Below, in pieces: positions 39,953 through 52,085 of a DNA stretch of 64,000 nucleotides (the first letter of the stretch is position 1; every line of letters starts with the position of its first letter). The position numbers were made by a program, and so were the translations under genes. Source of the stretch: Prorocentrum cordatum (lineage: Eukaryota; Sar; Dinophyceae; Prorocentrales; Prorocentraceae). The notes below the pieces were generated by a model. That model was not told where the DNA came from. It was given only the letters and a program-made list of their open reading frames with translations, and searched no databases. Location: contig CAUYUJ010019943.1 of assembly GCA_963575745.1 (NCBI GenBank), forward strand, positions 52,501-116,500, written 5' to 3'.

Positions 39953-42042
39953 GGACGAGGACAACTCCGTTCAGAGCGTCCCGGGACGCTTTCAGAGCGT
40001 TCGGGAACGCTCTGAGAAGGCCGCGCCGGCGAATCCTACAGGGTAATTAGGCGACGACATGCCCCTTGCCAAGCTGTCGCCCCTGGCACTCCGACACGGT
40101 GCGCCAGCTAGGCGGTGCCCAGTGTCAGCAGTGGATCGACTTCGTGGGCACCGCCAGCGTAAGTCCCATAACCCCGCGGGCGCGCTTCCGCAGACTTGCT
40201 TGCGCTCCTCCGGACGATCTGCGGCTCCCTCGGCGCCCCGTCTGACATGGTTCCCGCTTCTGGGGTTCCGCAGGGTGGGGGGCCGTGCCCTTGCGCCGAC
40301 GAGCAGCGCGCCCTGGGCGTTCAGCTCAACAGCTTCTAGTTACAGCGCCCCGACATGAAGCGCAATCGGCCCGCTTTTCTCGAGGCCGCCGATCACCGCA
40401 TCGGCCTCGACATCCGCCTGGTTCCCATCAGTGCTGCTCGCGTTCTCTTCGAGGCGGCCGAGGGGCGGTGGCGTCCCCGACCAGCGGCGCCGCGGCACCC
40501 GTTCCCTACGCCCCATGGCTCACCGCTAGATCGCCGCCGACACTCCCGGCAGCGGGCCCTGGCCCAACTCCCGGGGCCCGCGACCTTGTGCCGGCCGAGG
40601 GGGGCGCCCCCGGGTGCCCGCGCCGCCCGAGGGCGCGCTCCGACCAGAGGCGCCCCCGATCGGCCGGGCAGCGGGGCCGCCGGTGAGGGCGACAGAGGTC
40701 TGGCCGCCTGGACAGGGCCAGGCCAGGGCCAGCAGCTCGGGTCCGCAGCAGCCAGAGAGTACGAATAGTTTTTCCGACCCAGCTCTGATGGCAGAACCAG
40801 TTCAGGAGTCTGGATACTTTAGACTGGCGAGCCTGCTGATTCGATTCCAATTGCTGTGCCGAAGAGCACTGTAGCTCATCTGCATCTCGAGTTAAGTCGA
40901 GAAACTCATCATCATCTCAAACAAACTAGTAGAGTATGCGCATCGCACTCCCGCGACTGGGGCCGCATGGGCTGTGCCGCCCACAGCTGCGCTGCTGCCC
41001 CTTCGTTCGGGGTCGTCCTGGTATTCAGGGCGGGGCGGGGCCGACCCCCCTCCCCCGGTGCTGGCTCAGGCAGCTGGGTGGACTATCGCCGTAGCGCCTG
41101 GCAGAGCTGGTGCCGGGAGGGCGTTTCCGCCGCGCCTTTCAATCCCCGGGCCGCTGCCTCCCCTCGCCCCCCCGGGGCCGCGGGGCCCGCGGCGGCTCAG
41201 GCGAAGAGCTCCGCGCCGCCCCTCGATCCCCGGGCTGCGGCTGCTCCCCGCCCGTCCGATCCCCCCGCGGCCCCTTGCGGCTCCGCCCGCCATGCCTGGG
41301 CAGGGGCTCGACCAGGGCGGCCCAGTCGTGCAGCGCGCCGAGGCCTTCCAGCGTCCGGCCCCGCGGCGCGCGCTGCCTGGCGCGTGTTCCGCCCCTTTCC
41401 ACGAGGCCCCGATCGACCCGACCTTCACGCAGAATGGGGGGCTCAACGACCGCATCGCGCGGGCCTACTCCAAGAAGAACATCGATCCATCACGCGCTCC
41501 GCGTTGCTTATGATGAGTGGCTCGCGCAGGCGCCGCGTGGTGACTGAGCCCGCCCGCCCGCCTTGACTCCCGCCTTGGGTCCAGCTCGGGTGACTCGGGC
41601 GGGGCTTTGCCTGCCCTTGGCCCCGGCGCCCTCCCACCATCCCCCGCCCTGGCCGGGTTGCCTGGCCCGGCTGCTCCGCCGCCCTGCCGCTCCTCCATTG
41701 CGGCGCGCCGCCTCTCGCCGCGGCCCGTCGCGCGGGCCGATCGCCCTCGGTGCCGGCACTGGTGGCCGCCGCCTATCCCTGGCGCGTCCTTTCGCTGTCT
41801 GCCGCGCTGCCTCTTTTGAACTTTGGCTGCCCGCTGTTGCTCGTGCGGCCGCCGCTGCTTCGCTCCTCGGTGCAGTGCGCCCTTCTGCCCATCGGCCAGC
41901 GGCCGTCTTCTGCCTTCCTGGGGGCCCTTCGCGGGCGATGCGGGCGCGGTCTTGCCCGCCCTTGGCCCCTCTCGCCAGCCGAGCGCGGGGTGCAAGCTCC
42001 AGGTGCTGATCACGAGGGTTCAGCCACGCGAAGAGGGGCATC
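39953..42042. other. GC-rich unique sequence, no gene recognised
   Basis: Only Pro/Ala/Arg-rich open frames without domains. The short 40840-40960 segment is less GC-rich. Confidence 0.3.
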
Positions 42043-42104
42043 GGGGGAGGGGGGAAGGCTTCTTAGCAGCGCCCCTGCTTCTATAAGAAGCCTTCCCCCT
42101 CCCA
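42043..42104. mobile_element. Hairpin element K, copy 1
   Basis: GGGGGAGGGGGGAAGGCTTC...TTA at the left is inverted as TAAGAAGCCTTCCCCCTCCC at the right, around a ~20-bp loop. A longer relative is at 58623-58748. Confidence 0.75.
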
Positions 42105-43790
42105 CTCCTTGTGCGCGCCGCCAAAGGGTGGGCCCTCAGTGCTGCTCGCATCGGGCACCTTCTCGGGCTTCTGGGCCCGCGCCCCTCCCATCCCTTGCAG
42201 GCTCCGCCTGCCGCTGGTCCGCCTTGTGGGCGCCAGCTCCGCTCTTTTCGTGCCCTGGCGCCTCTTCTCAGGTAGAGCGTATAGCCAGGGCCCCAGTTGA
42301 GGGCAGCCGGTGTGTGATTGGGCCCCGGAGTACAAAACATGTATTGAAATCGCTAAACCAGGTTTGCCATAGCTGGTGCTTTTCGGGCGACGGCAGTTCC
42401 TGTTAGTGGAATTGGGGGGGGGCGTCCCCTGGTACACATCACGAAACCAGGTCCCTCTAAGTCCAGTCCTGACCACGCCCGATCTTCGGCTTCTGATCAC
42501 CAGGGTGGGCCCTCTGTGCTGATCGCCGCGTCGTGCCGCCCTCCCGCCCCCGCCCCTCTGCCCTCCCCGCGCGTGCCTGGCACAGCTGATCGCCGTGCCG
42601 TGATTCTCGAGCGGCAGCTCATCCCCGCCGCTTCGCTCGGGGCTCTGTCGGCCCTCCGCCGCGCCCCCCCCCCAGTGCCTCCCGGCTCAGGCCCTCGACG
42701 GGGGCCTCGCCCTGGCGCGTCGCCGGGCTGGGCCTTCCGCGCTGGCCGCGCGGCCGCCCGCCCCGCCCCGTGCTCGCGCCCCGCCGCGGTCCTGGTCGCG
42801 CGGGCCGTCGCGGTGCCCCTCGCCTGCTCCCGCTGTTTGCCTCAGTGTCCAAGGTTGCGGACGAGGGGAAGTGTGTGTGTGTGTGTGCTATTGGCCGAGG
42901 TTTGCGGTGCTTGGCCGACAGCTCTGCTGCCTCGAGTGCGACGTGCCGGGTGCGTCTCAGCGGGCCCCTTCGGTGGGCCTCCCCGCCCCGTTCGGTGCTG
43001 CCGTTTTCGTGTCTCGCGCTGTCCTTTGCTTCGGCCGCTTCTTGTGCCTGCGTCGTTGCCGTCGCGCCTCCTCCTCTGCCTCAATCGTCTCTGCGCTCTC
43101 TTGCCGCAGTCGCGTCTGGCCGTTCGCACCTTGCGCTCTGCCAGACCCAGCGCACGCCACTCACTCGTTCGAGTTCGTCTGACCTGCTCGCGATCACCCG
43201 CCCGTAGCCCTTGATGATGCGGCTTTTGCTGGGGCGCATGCGTCGGAAACACGTCTGCAATTCATGACGGCGCGTGTCGCCTGTGTTTTACCAGCTGCCC
43301 CCCGCGGCCACCCTGTCTGTCCTTTCCCCGCTCCTGCACGCTGGCCAATTCGCGTCTCGGTGCTCCCGTTTCGCTTTAGCGCTGGTGCAGCCAACTCTGC
43401 CTCGCCGCCGACGGAAAAAGTGTTTTACCAGCTGTCTCCGCCCCTCTCCTTCCCGCACCAGTTGCCAGCCTGTCTCGTCTGGCCTTTTTCCCGCTCTCCA
43501 GTTCTCCTGCCTCGGGCCTGCGGGCCTGTACACGCTTCCGTGCAAGGTGGCCGCCTCAATCTGGTGTTACAGTGACATCAGCAATACTGTCCCAGGCGAT
43601 TGTGACCCACCGCTGCGCTGGAAGGCAAGTTGTGCACCGTTGGTCGTTCGAGGGTGTGCGTCCGCGTGCTCTGCTCTGCGAGGCAGGTGCCTGCCTCCCC
43701 GCTCTCCCGCCCGGCAGATCTCGTCTGCGGCGTGGGTTGCCGCACCGAGGTCCTTTGGGGTATACGGGCGGCCTCGGCCCTCACTCAGGG
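42105..43790. other. GC-rich, no gene recognised
   Basis: Contains (GT)n at 42872-42887 and a short repeat of TTTTACCAGCTG (43288-43299 and 43422-43433). No supported gene. Confidence 0.3.
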
Positions 43791-43945
43791 GGGGGAAAAA
43801 CACACAGACACAATTAATCGTCCACTCCCAGGAAAATATGGGAAAATATGGGGATTGGGGGGGAAGACAGAAACCCAGAAAATATGAGAAAATATGGGGA
43901 ATCCTTTTATTTGTGTGTATTTATTTGTGTGTCCCAGGGCCCGTT
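43791..43945 (+). mobile_element. Dispersed element Y, copy 4
   Basis: Best match to copy 2: AAACACACAGACACAATTAA, CCAGGAAAATATGGGAAAAT, GGGGGGGAAGACAGAAACCC, TTTATTTGTGTGTATTTATT. Here it stands without element X. Confidence 0.8.
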
Positions 43946-44134
43946 CACTCACGTGGTCCTCTGCAGCTCCAGGGCTTGCCCCGTCGAGGTCGCCTCCGTC
44001 GCGCCAGCCGCCGTGCACCCCAGGCCTCGGGGAGCGCGCGCGGGCAGCCTCCGCTCTCCCTCTCTTGGTCGCCCCGCCCCCCTCTCTTGCGGCCGCGCTG
44101 CCAGGCGACGGCCCTGGAGCGCGGGGGAGGCGGG

Positions 44135-44490
44135 CCCCATCCCCCATCCTCCCCCATCCTCCCCCTCCTCCCCCTCCTCCCCCTCCCCTTCTCCTCCTCC
44201 TCCTCCTCCTCCTCCTCCTCCTCCTCCTCGTCCCGGGGGCCTTCCCCCGGGACGAGGTCTGCCTCCCGCGCCGCTCTCTGGCGGCCGCCCTCTGGGCCCG
44301 TGGAGGGCCCCGAGAGCCCCACGAGGGGCGGCCGGAGGGTTCCAAAAAGGGGGTTTTCGGGGAGGGGGAGGGGGAGGAGGCAAGGACGAGGAGGAGGAGA
44401 GGGAGGAGGACGAGGAGGAGAAGGGGAAGGGGGGAGGGGGAGGGGAGGGAGGGCGGGCGGGAGGGAGGGGAGGGGAGGGGAGGGAGGGAG
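44135..44490. repeat. CTC tract, hairpin, then GGGGA/GAG tract
   Basis: Pyrimidine tract (44135-44229), a hairpin CGTCCCGGGGGC / CCCCCGGGACG (44230-44256), then GAG and GGGA purine units (44355-44490). Pyrimidine-to-purine order makes the region quasi-palindromic. Confidence 0.85.
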
Positions 44491-44639
44491 TTCTCCAGAG
44501 AGCCCCCCAGGGGCCTCGGAACCTCGTCGAAACAGGGGGCGCGACGCGCCTGGGGGACCCCTCCTGAAAAACCCCCTCCCCCGAAAACCCTCTTTGGAAC
44601 CCTCCGGGACGGGATCGAGAGCTTTCGGCCAAACCCGAG

Positions 44640-46130
44640 CGACGCCACCCCCAGGAGATGTCCACATCCACATGGTCGGCGACGTGCCGCTGGGATCTCG
44701 GGGAGCGGTGGATGTGGACGTCTGCCCGCCCGCACAGGCGTGCAGGTGTCCGTGTCCATCGCTCCCCGCGTGCCTGGGACTCGATCCCGCGGCAGTGGAC
44801 GTGAACACCTCCTGTCGGCACGACTCGGCACCACCTTGGCCAGACAGGCCCGTCCTCCATCCCCCGTCATCTCCCCTTGATCTCCCCGCCTCCCACCGAT
44901 ACACGACGACTCCAACAAGAAGGATTCCCCCCCCCCTCCTCGCCCCCCCCCTCACATATTTTTTTATACGTCTCGCATGCGTGCCTCACTGTGCACAAGA
45001 GTATTTGGGAGGTCGCGGCCTCACTCACCTGGTCTCGAGCAGGCCTGTCCTGCATCCGCGGCCCTCCACGTGGCGCTACGACCCACCTGGTGCCGCGGCG
45101 CATACCACGCCGAAGTTCCCGCCAGGTTTCCTGGCACACGCGGCGCCCCCTCGGGCCGTGGGTGGGGTGGCGTCTTCTGCCTCCCAGAAAGGATACTTCA
45201 GATTCCAGGATCAAGTGTAGGGGGGTCACATTTGGGTGTGGCCCACTTGCGTGGTTTTCACGTGATGCTCGATTCGTTCCAGCACACTAGATGGCCATTC
45301 TGCACCGCCCCTGCCGAGGCGCAGATCGAGGAGCTGGCAGACTTCTGCCGCCAGCGCACGGCGGCGGTGGAGAGCAAGATCGACCAGGCACCCTCCGTCT
45401 TGGGGAGCAGAAGGCGTGGACACGGACGGGGTGCGTCCGGAAGCCCCCATCCCCTGCCCGGGGCCTTGGGGCCGGTTCTTGTCTCGTTTTTTTTTTTTTT
45501 TTTTTTTGTTTTGCGTTCCGGGGCGGGCTTCGGTCGAGGAACAAGTGCCGACGTCGGAGGTCTGGGATCCGCGGACGAGGTAGCTCGGTGTACGCGCAGA
45601 GCGGCATGAGGCTCAGACAGTATTTGCTGCCCATGCCTAGCATGTCTCATCCATGACCGGCTCCCCTGCTTCAGACAAGTCACCGTAGCGATGACGCAGT
45701 GCGTCAGGAGGTTGCCCTTGCAGCAGTGCCTGATCGGCCCATGCTTGGGCTACTGAGAGTGTTGGGACCCAAAGGTCTTGCATCCTCGCATTGAGTACTC
45801 ACTCCGATGGCCAACAGTGCCCTTGCCTGCGGCAGTTGCGAGGGGGTTCATATGGTGACAAAGCGGGTGGTAACGACGAGTGACGGTTGTTTTTGTTTGT
45901 CTTTGACTGGCTTCTGTGGTCTCGCTGTCGGTTCTGAGGCGCACGTGATCCGCGGAGCGGCGAGCGTCGGTCTGCCCAACAGCAGTCGCTTGCCTCTGTC
46001 TGACAACATTTGCTGCTGGGCGTGGTCTCCCACTGGGTGGTGCTGCCCCCACTTCGGGCGTTCTCTCCCTCCCCTGGTCCATCTGTCTGAGGTTAAGGGC
46101 ATACACGTGTTGCGCTTCGGAGAAGCTCGA
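44640..46130. other. No gene recognised; one T run
   Basis: A hairpin-like pair (CACATCCAC...GTGGATGTG at 44660-44717), a C run (44928-44950) and T(21) at 45487-45507. The plus-strand frame 45807-46151 (including CLSLTGFCGLAVGSEAHVIR) is unassigned. Confidence 0.35.
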
Positions 46131-46135
46131 CGTAT

Positions 46136-46272
46136 ACACCACGTCGTTTGATTGGCCAGGGGCCACGGAGTTCGGCGAGTGAATTTGGTGTATAGACGCT
46201 CCAGCGTCCGACAGGCTGGGCAGCAGGGGCGTCTAGAAACTAATCTCCTTGCCCGACCAAACGACGTGGTGC
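46136..46272. mobile_element. Inverted repeat, possible short element
   Basis: CACCACGTCGTTTG at 46137-46150 is inverted at 46258-46271. Spacing 107 bp. Only copy seen. Confidence 0.45.
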
Positions 46273-46435
46273 ATGCAACGAGACCCTCACACCTCATACA
46301 CTGCGCGGAACAGACAGCAGGATAAAATGCCTCCCCCGCCCCCCCTGAAATTCAAAACGGGATTCCGCCTGGGGGCGAGGGGCCCTGGGGTGATCCACTC
46401 CATTAAGTAGAAGTCCATCTAGCTGCCTGCAGCAC

Positions 46436-46930
46436 GTCCCGCCGTGCCTGGGTTGTGGGTATGAAGTCAATTTGATGTTCGAGTTTTGAGGCCTCTTTCT
46501 CGTTGGCCTCTTGGGCTCCATTCGGTGCCTCTTGAGGCCTCCCGGGGCCTCTTGGGGCAGAATGCTCGGATTTTCGGTTCGTGTACCCTCTCTTTATGCC
46601 CCTTTTGCGGCCGTCTTTGGGCCCTCTTGGGGCGTCTTGGGCGCCTCTTGGGCCGTCTTGGGGCGCTCTTAGGCTGTCTCGGGGCCCCCTTGGAGGCCTC
46701 TTGGGCCGTTTTGGGGTGGCCTTGGGACCTCTTGGGCTGTCTTGGAGCGTCGGAATTCCGAAAAGGCGAGATCGCCAAACTCTTCCAAAACCATCGGCAT
46801 CTCAATGATTTTTGCCTCCTGGGGCCCTCGATGCCTCTTGGAGGCCTCTTGGGGCGTCTTGGAGGCCTCCGGCCTTCTTGGATTGTGTTGGGGGCCTCCT
46901 GGGCCGTCTTGGAGTCTTGGAGGGCCCCAG
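46436..46930 (+). repeat. Leader plus GGCCTCTTGGGG minisatellite
   Basis: Leader CCCGCCGTGCCTGGGTTGTG, then GATGTTCGAG, as at 751-805, followed by about 430 bp of GGCCTCTTGGG-like units. The leader-plus-array arrangement shows that the minisatellite moved or was copied as part of a larger repeat. Confidence 0.78.
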
Positions 46931-47153
46931 GGAGGCGCCATGGCCGCCCAGGGACCCCCAGTAATAGGGGCGATGCAGCCCCCTGGGTGTGACCAGGAGG
47001 ATGGTGGGGGAGTCCTTTCGAAGATTCCAGAATTTGCCAGGCAGCCATTGGTATTCTTCCACGCCTCAGCGTGCCGCAGGCACGGTGATGGAGCCTGGTT
47101 TGGGGCGATTCTGATTGTGACGCTCTCAAGCACTGGCTGGCTTGGCTCCTGGT

Positions 47154-47320
47154 TTGGCCTGGTTTGGCCATGGTTTGGCCTGGTTTGGGCCTGGTTTCGC
47201 TTGAGACGTCCTCAAGATTTGCGAGGTTTGACTTGGTTTGGCCTGGTTTGGGTCCAGTTCCGCTTGAGACGTCCTCAGAATTTGTTTGGTTTTGCCCTGG
47301 TTTGGCGCGAGTTGCTAGGT
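47154..47320 (+). repeat. TTTGGCCTGG minisatellite and 65-bp direct repeat
   Basis: TGGTTTGGCCTGGTTTGGG units. A longer unit with CGCTTGAGACGTCCTCA occurs twice (47198-47214 and 47262-47278). Confidence 0.82.
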
Positions 47321-47606
47321 TTGGCCAGGTCCAAGAAGCGTTCAGGAGGCTCGCGGAGCGAAACATCAGCGAATATCTGGACGGCTCATGGTCGCCATGC
47401 CGTCTCAACATACAGTGGGACGTGTCACGTTTGGTTCGGCACGGAACGGTCAATTAACACACGTCGTGGTGGGCGTGTACAAACCGAATTGATGGGACGG
47501 TGCCGTAAATACTTCTGTGGTGCACATGTAACACGACTACGCTACAACATGGCGGGCGCCATGGGTGTGGATATTCTCAATAGGTTGTGGATCGGCGTAG
47601 GCGTGT

Positions 47607-47789
47607 GTGGCGACGTTCAGAGGACATTTTTCCGATAATGTACGTAGTTGCTACGACTTGCCAGAAGGTGAACGGAAGGAGCTGGATGAGCGGACAAATA
47701 GATTGCAGTCGGAGTTGCGCGAGGCAGGAACCGACCACCATGATAACGCGTCCTCGCCGTGTGGTTGGGCTTCGATGTTTCGGCATTGA
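47607..47789 (+). CDS. Short hypothetical ORF
   Basis: A 60-codon frame whose middle, CYDLPEGERKELDERTNRLQ followed by SELREAG, looks like a charged amphipathic helix, unlike the repeat-derived frames around it. No family recognised. Could be an exon fragment or a decayed transposon piece. Confidence 0.2.
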   Translation: MATFRGHFSDNVRSCYDLPEGERKELDERTNRLQSELREAGTDHHDNASSPCGWASMFRH

Positions 47790-48231
47790 AGCGCTAGAGG
47801 TTGTCTTGGCAAATTATTTCCTGCTCCCAGCCGGGAGCACCGCATGAAGTCGACAGTATTCTACACGACTAACACGTACCTGCAGGGTTTCACAAAGTAT
47901 GCCTGCCAGACTCTGGCCATTTCTAGATGGCAGCGACAATGACCGCACGGGCAGCAGCTGGCCCTGGGCTGGACTCTACCTCTCTTCTTCCTGGCCCGAC
48001 GGATGTCCAGAGCGGCGTGGCTTTCTCCAGGGACCGTCCTGGCTCCGTCGGCGGGGCGCACACACCGCCTTTCACGAGGTGCCCTGGGAAGGCCGGCGTC
48101 CGCGGGATTCACCTTCCCCGGCCGGCTTGGGCAAGACTTGAGACAAGGCGTGATCTTCCTCAATTTCGCGTTCTTCATTTGGGGCGCCATCCGGCGCTCC
48201 TCTCGGACATTGACCATTCGGCGTCCATTGG

Positions 48232-49413
48232 TTGGAGTATTCTGCCCGGCTGAACTGGGCATGGTTTCCGGGGAGGCGTGTTCTTCCACTTCTACGTCAT
48301 CTTCTCCTCGCTCCTCGACGCCGTTGGCGTGCAGTCGGCGTTACTTTCGGACAGTGGCCGCAGGACTTCGTGGCGTGGTGTTCTGCATTTACGCCCTTGT
48401 CTCCGCGATCCTCGTCGCCTTCTGCGTGCAGTTGGCGTTGCTCAAAGAAATTTCGGCGACCTTCTAGTCGCTCGCACTTGCACGCTCAGCCTCCGGCCAC
48501 CTGTGCCGGTAGAATCGGACAGGGCGGAGTTCCATCCAGCTCGTCTGCCCTTTTTGTTTTTTGTTGTTTGGGGTGTAAGACCGTGCTTCGCACCGACATC
48601 TTGCCTCATCTACACACCTGCCAGTTTGAAGGAACCATGGACAAGTTCAAGGAGTTTTGCGCTCAACAGAAAGTTGAATTGGACCGAGGGGCTGCGAAAA
48701 AGGGGCGCGTGGACAATGACAGGTCAGCCGCGGGTGTTGGTGGCGGTGGTTCCGTATCGGCAGCGCCCCCAGTTTCGGCCCCCGAGGATCCTACAGGACA
48801 GATAGGTCATGAGCCACGCAATGCAGGTACGGTGGGTTCGTCGGCTAGCGCAGTTGGCGCAGCCATGCCACCAGGTAGTCGTTGCAAAGCGAAACTATCT
48901 GCGATTTTGCAGCAGTCTGCCCCCAGCAGCGGTCCGTCCACAGGAAAGCACCCGATCTACAACAACAGCGGCTACCGCCTGATATCTCTTCAGAATGTTT
49001 TGGGAATCGCGCTCTCGCTGGGGGCCTCCTCTGCAAGCTATCCAGGACTGGCGCTCTCGCGAGTGGCTTCCCCCCGATTGCAAAGGCGCCACTCCTTCGA
49101 CAGTCTGGAATCACGGCCTCGCTCTGGACATCCTCGCGGCTTGCCTGGAACCCGCGCTGTCGCCAGATATCCCCGGGCGACGCGCGCAGCACTGCGGCAC
49201 TGCGCGCCAGCGGCCCGCCCGCTCGACCCGCCTCCCCCCGGCCCGACCCGCCCAGCAGGGCCCGCAGTCGCCCCCTCCGCTGCCCCTCGCTTGCCTCGAA
49301 GCCCCTCGCTGCCCTTCGTGGTTGCCGCAGTCGCCTTTCGCGGCTCTGGCGCTGCCCTCGTGGCCCCGTCGATGCCCTCTGCGGCCCCTCTGCCCGCCCT
49401 CCGTTCTTCCGCG

Positions 49414-49450
<37 letters not shown>

Positions 49451-49512
49451 GTTTTTCCTTTCTCCCGCCTGTTCCTGTTTTAGGGGCTGCGCCAACTACG
49501 CGTAGCAGGTAA
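48232..49512 (+). CDS. Hypothetical protein with C2HC-like finger
   Basis: A 426-codon open frame, unrecognised as a whole. Around 48560-48640 it reads CLGCKTVLRTDILPHLHTC, spacing compatible with a C2HC or C2H2-type finger, followed by a charged helix (MDKFKEFCAQQKVELDRGA) and a Ser/Gly/Ala-rich linker. From about 49050 it becomes Pro/Ala/Arg-rich, and from 49411 it runs through a (CT)n tract as Ser-Leu repeats, so the true coding part, if any, is probably only 48480-49050. The finger is the only feature I would test. Upstream sequence repeats itself loosely (GTTGGCGTGCAGTCGGCGTT at 48322 and GCGTGCAGTTGGCGTTGC at 48424). Confidence 0.28.
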
Positions 49513-49744
49513 GGAGGATGCAAGCCCAAGGGGGGTGCGATTGAAGACAAAGAGGGGGCGGGTATCGAGGGTTTGGGGCCTACATGTTGATTGAAACACT
49601 GGCAGATGAGAGCGACCAATCTTACAGTGTGTGTGTGTGTGTGTGTGTTTGTGTTTGTGCATGTGTGCGTCTTCGATTACACATGTTGATGTTGATGAAG
49701 CGGAGTCGATGTAGTGAGTATGCATACAGCTGTTTTTAGGATCA

Positions 49745-49787
<43 letters not shown>

Positions 49788-49794
49788 GCTGTCA
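49411..49794 (+). repeat. (CT)n, (GT)n and (GTT)n microsatellites
   Basis: (CT)n at 49411-49456, (GT)n at 49627-49649, (GTT)n at 49744-49794. Confidence 0.93.
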
Positions 49795-49814
49795 TTGTCG
49801 TTATTTATAGTATA

Positions 49815-50140
49815 TATGATGGTAATGATGGGAATGATGACGTCACGAGGGGGACTACGTGACTATGGTGATACTGATGTGAATGACTATGATGATTGTG
49901 GGTAATGATAATTGAGGAGGGCGAAAGATGAATATGATGATGCTGGACAAATGTTGTTGAACATGAGTAAGTTGAGGTGAACGTGAGGAAGGGGGAGGAC
50001 ACGAGGTTGATGGAGATGGTACGATGTCGATGATGAGGGCGACGATGATGCTGGTTATGATGATGGGAGTGGCCATGACACTGACGATGGTGGTGATGGT
50101 GACGATACTGATGATTATGTTAGTAATAATGAGGATGAGT
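49815..50140 (+). repeat. Diverged GAT-rich tract
   Basis: GATGATG-type triplets heavily mutated, with TGATGGAGATGG and GACGATG variants. Confidence 0.75.
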
Positions 50141-50159
50141 ACGTCGGGGAAGCGTAGGG

Positions 50160-50582
50160 GGGGATGATCGTGGGCGGGAGGGGGAAGTGTGACGATGCGT
50201 CGTCGGCGACCACGCTGGCGCATATGGAGTCCAGCTTAGGTTCAGACAATTTCAAATGCCGAATGGTGGCGTTTTTGGTGCGACTGTGTGTTCCAATGCG
50301 CACCTGGCCTTCCAAATGGAGATCGTAGCGCTAGGCAAGGCGACAGATCTTCTGCACAGCATAAGCAAACTGACGAAAGGTGTTTTCTTTCGAGGGAATA
50401 GCAGCCCTCCGAGGTCTACAAGGAATTCGGGCAACACTTCGGCGGCCTGGAGCAGAGCATCGCGAGAGGGGCGCGGTGCGAGAGGGCGCTGGAGGAGCTT
50501 GGCGCGCGGGCCAAGCAGGACTCGGGGGGAGGATAAGCGGCAGGATGGAGGGTTCAGACCTCCTGCGTGTTGGGACATCGGA
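50160..50582. other. No gene recognised
   Basis: A plus-strand frame at 50256-50603 reads as plausible protein (including AHLAFQMEIVALGKATDLLH) but matches no family I know. Confidence 0.3.
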
Positions 50583-50721
50583 GGCGACGATAGGGGCGAA
50601 TAGCCCAGGAGCGGGCGTTACCCGTTTTCGCCTGGGAGCCTCGCCGGAGTCATGGACCATCGGCGCCCCTGGATACATGCATTCATTGCCCTCCCCTGGG
50701 CAAGTCGCTCCCATCGTCGCC
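50583..50721. mobile_element. Inverted-repeat element Z, copy 2
   Basis: GGCGACGATAGGGGCGAATA...GCCCAGG at the left, CTGGGCAAGTCGCTCCCATC...GTCGCC at the right. The interior (ACCATCGGCGCCCCTGGATA) matches 36226-36360 in the opposite orientation. Confidence 0.78.
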
Positions 50722-50917
50722 CCCGAGGCGACAGACTGGTGGCGACCGGTCGTCATCAAGTCTGGGCCTACGGAGCGGTCCCAGGGCCATCAGGAGATGG
50801 CCGGGGACGAGACATCCATGTACGGGACGAATTCAAGAGGTTCGAACATGTGACGTCGAATGTTTGGGGACGAGGAGGACGAACATAATGAGGAAGGAGA
50901 AAGGGTAATTAGTCGTT

Positions 50918-51454
50918 GATGATGATATTGATAATGATAATGATGCTGATGCTGATGATGCTGATGCTGATACTGATGCCGATGATGACGATGATGATGA
51001 TAATATGTTTGTGCTTATGATGATTCTGCTGATGATGATGCTCCTACTGATGACGACGATGCTGATGCTGATTATGATTGTGATGACGATGATGAACATG
51101 ATGATGAAGATGATGGTGCTGCTGCCGATGATGTTGCTGATGATGATGACGGTGCTGCTGCTGATGATGATGTCGATGACGATGATGATGCTGATTCTGA
51201 TGATGATGACGATGATGCCGATGATGCTGCTGATGATGATGATGATGATGACGATGCTGATGTTTATGCTGATGCTGATGCTGATGCTCATGATGATGTT
51301 GCTGCTGCTGTCGATGATGCTGATAATGATGATGCTGATGATGATTATGATGATGCACATGCGGACAATGCTGATTATGATTTGCTAATGATGATTATGA
51401 TGATTATGCCGATGATGATGATGATGCTGATGATGACGACGATGATGATGATAT

Positions 51455-51498
<44 letters not shown>

Positions 51499-51532
51499 AT
51501 GACACTGATGATGATGATGCTGATGATGGTGC

Positions 51533-51564
<32 letters not shown>

Positions 51565-51913
51565 CTGATGATGACAATCATTAACTTGATGACGATGACG
51601 ACGATGCTGCTGCTGCTGCTGATGATGATGCCGCTGATGCTGCTGATGATGAATGTGATGTTGATCATGCTGATGCTGATCATGCTGATGCTGATGCTGA
51701 TGCGGACGATGCTCTTCTTGATGATGATACTGATGCTGATGCTGATGATGCTGATGCTGAGGTTGTTGTTGATGATGATGATCATGCTGCTGCTGATGAT
51801 GCTGCTGCTCATGATGATGACGATGCTGCTGTTGATGATGATGCTGCTGCTGCTGTCGATGATGATGAGGATGATGATGATGATGATGCTGATGATGATG
51901 ATGATGCTGATGC

Positions 51914-51954
<41 letters not shown>

Positions 51955-51973
51955 CTGATGCTGATGCTGATGC

Positions 51974-52030
<57 letters not shown>

Positions 52031-52085
52031 GGATGCTGATGCTGATGCTGATGCTGATGCTGAGGATGATGCTGCTGCTGCTGAG
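50918..52085 (+). repeat. ~1.2-kb (GAT)n tract
   Basis: GATGAT triplets with GCT, GAC and TAT variants. Apparent poly-Met/Leu, poly-Asp or poly-His frames are repeat translations. Unlike 5.4-7.3 kb I see no higher-order unit. Confidence 0.93.
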
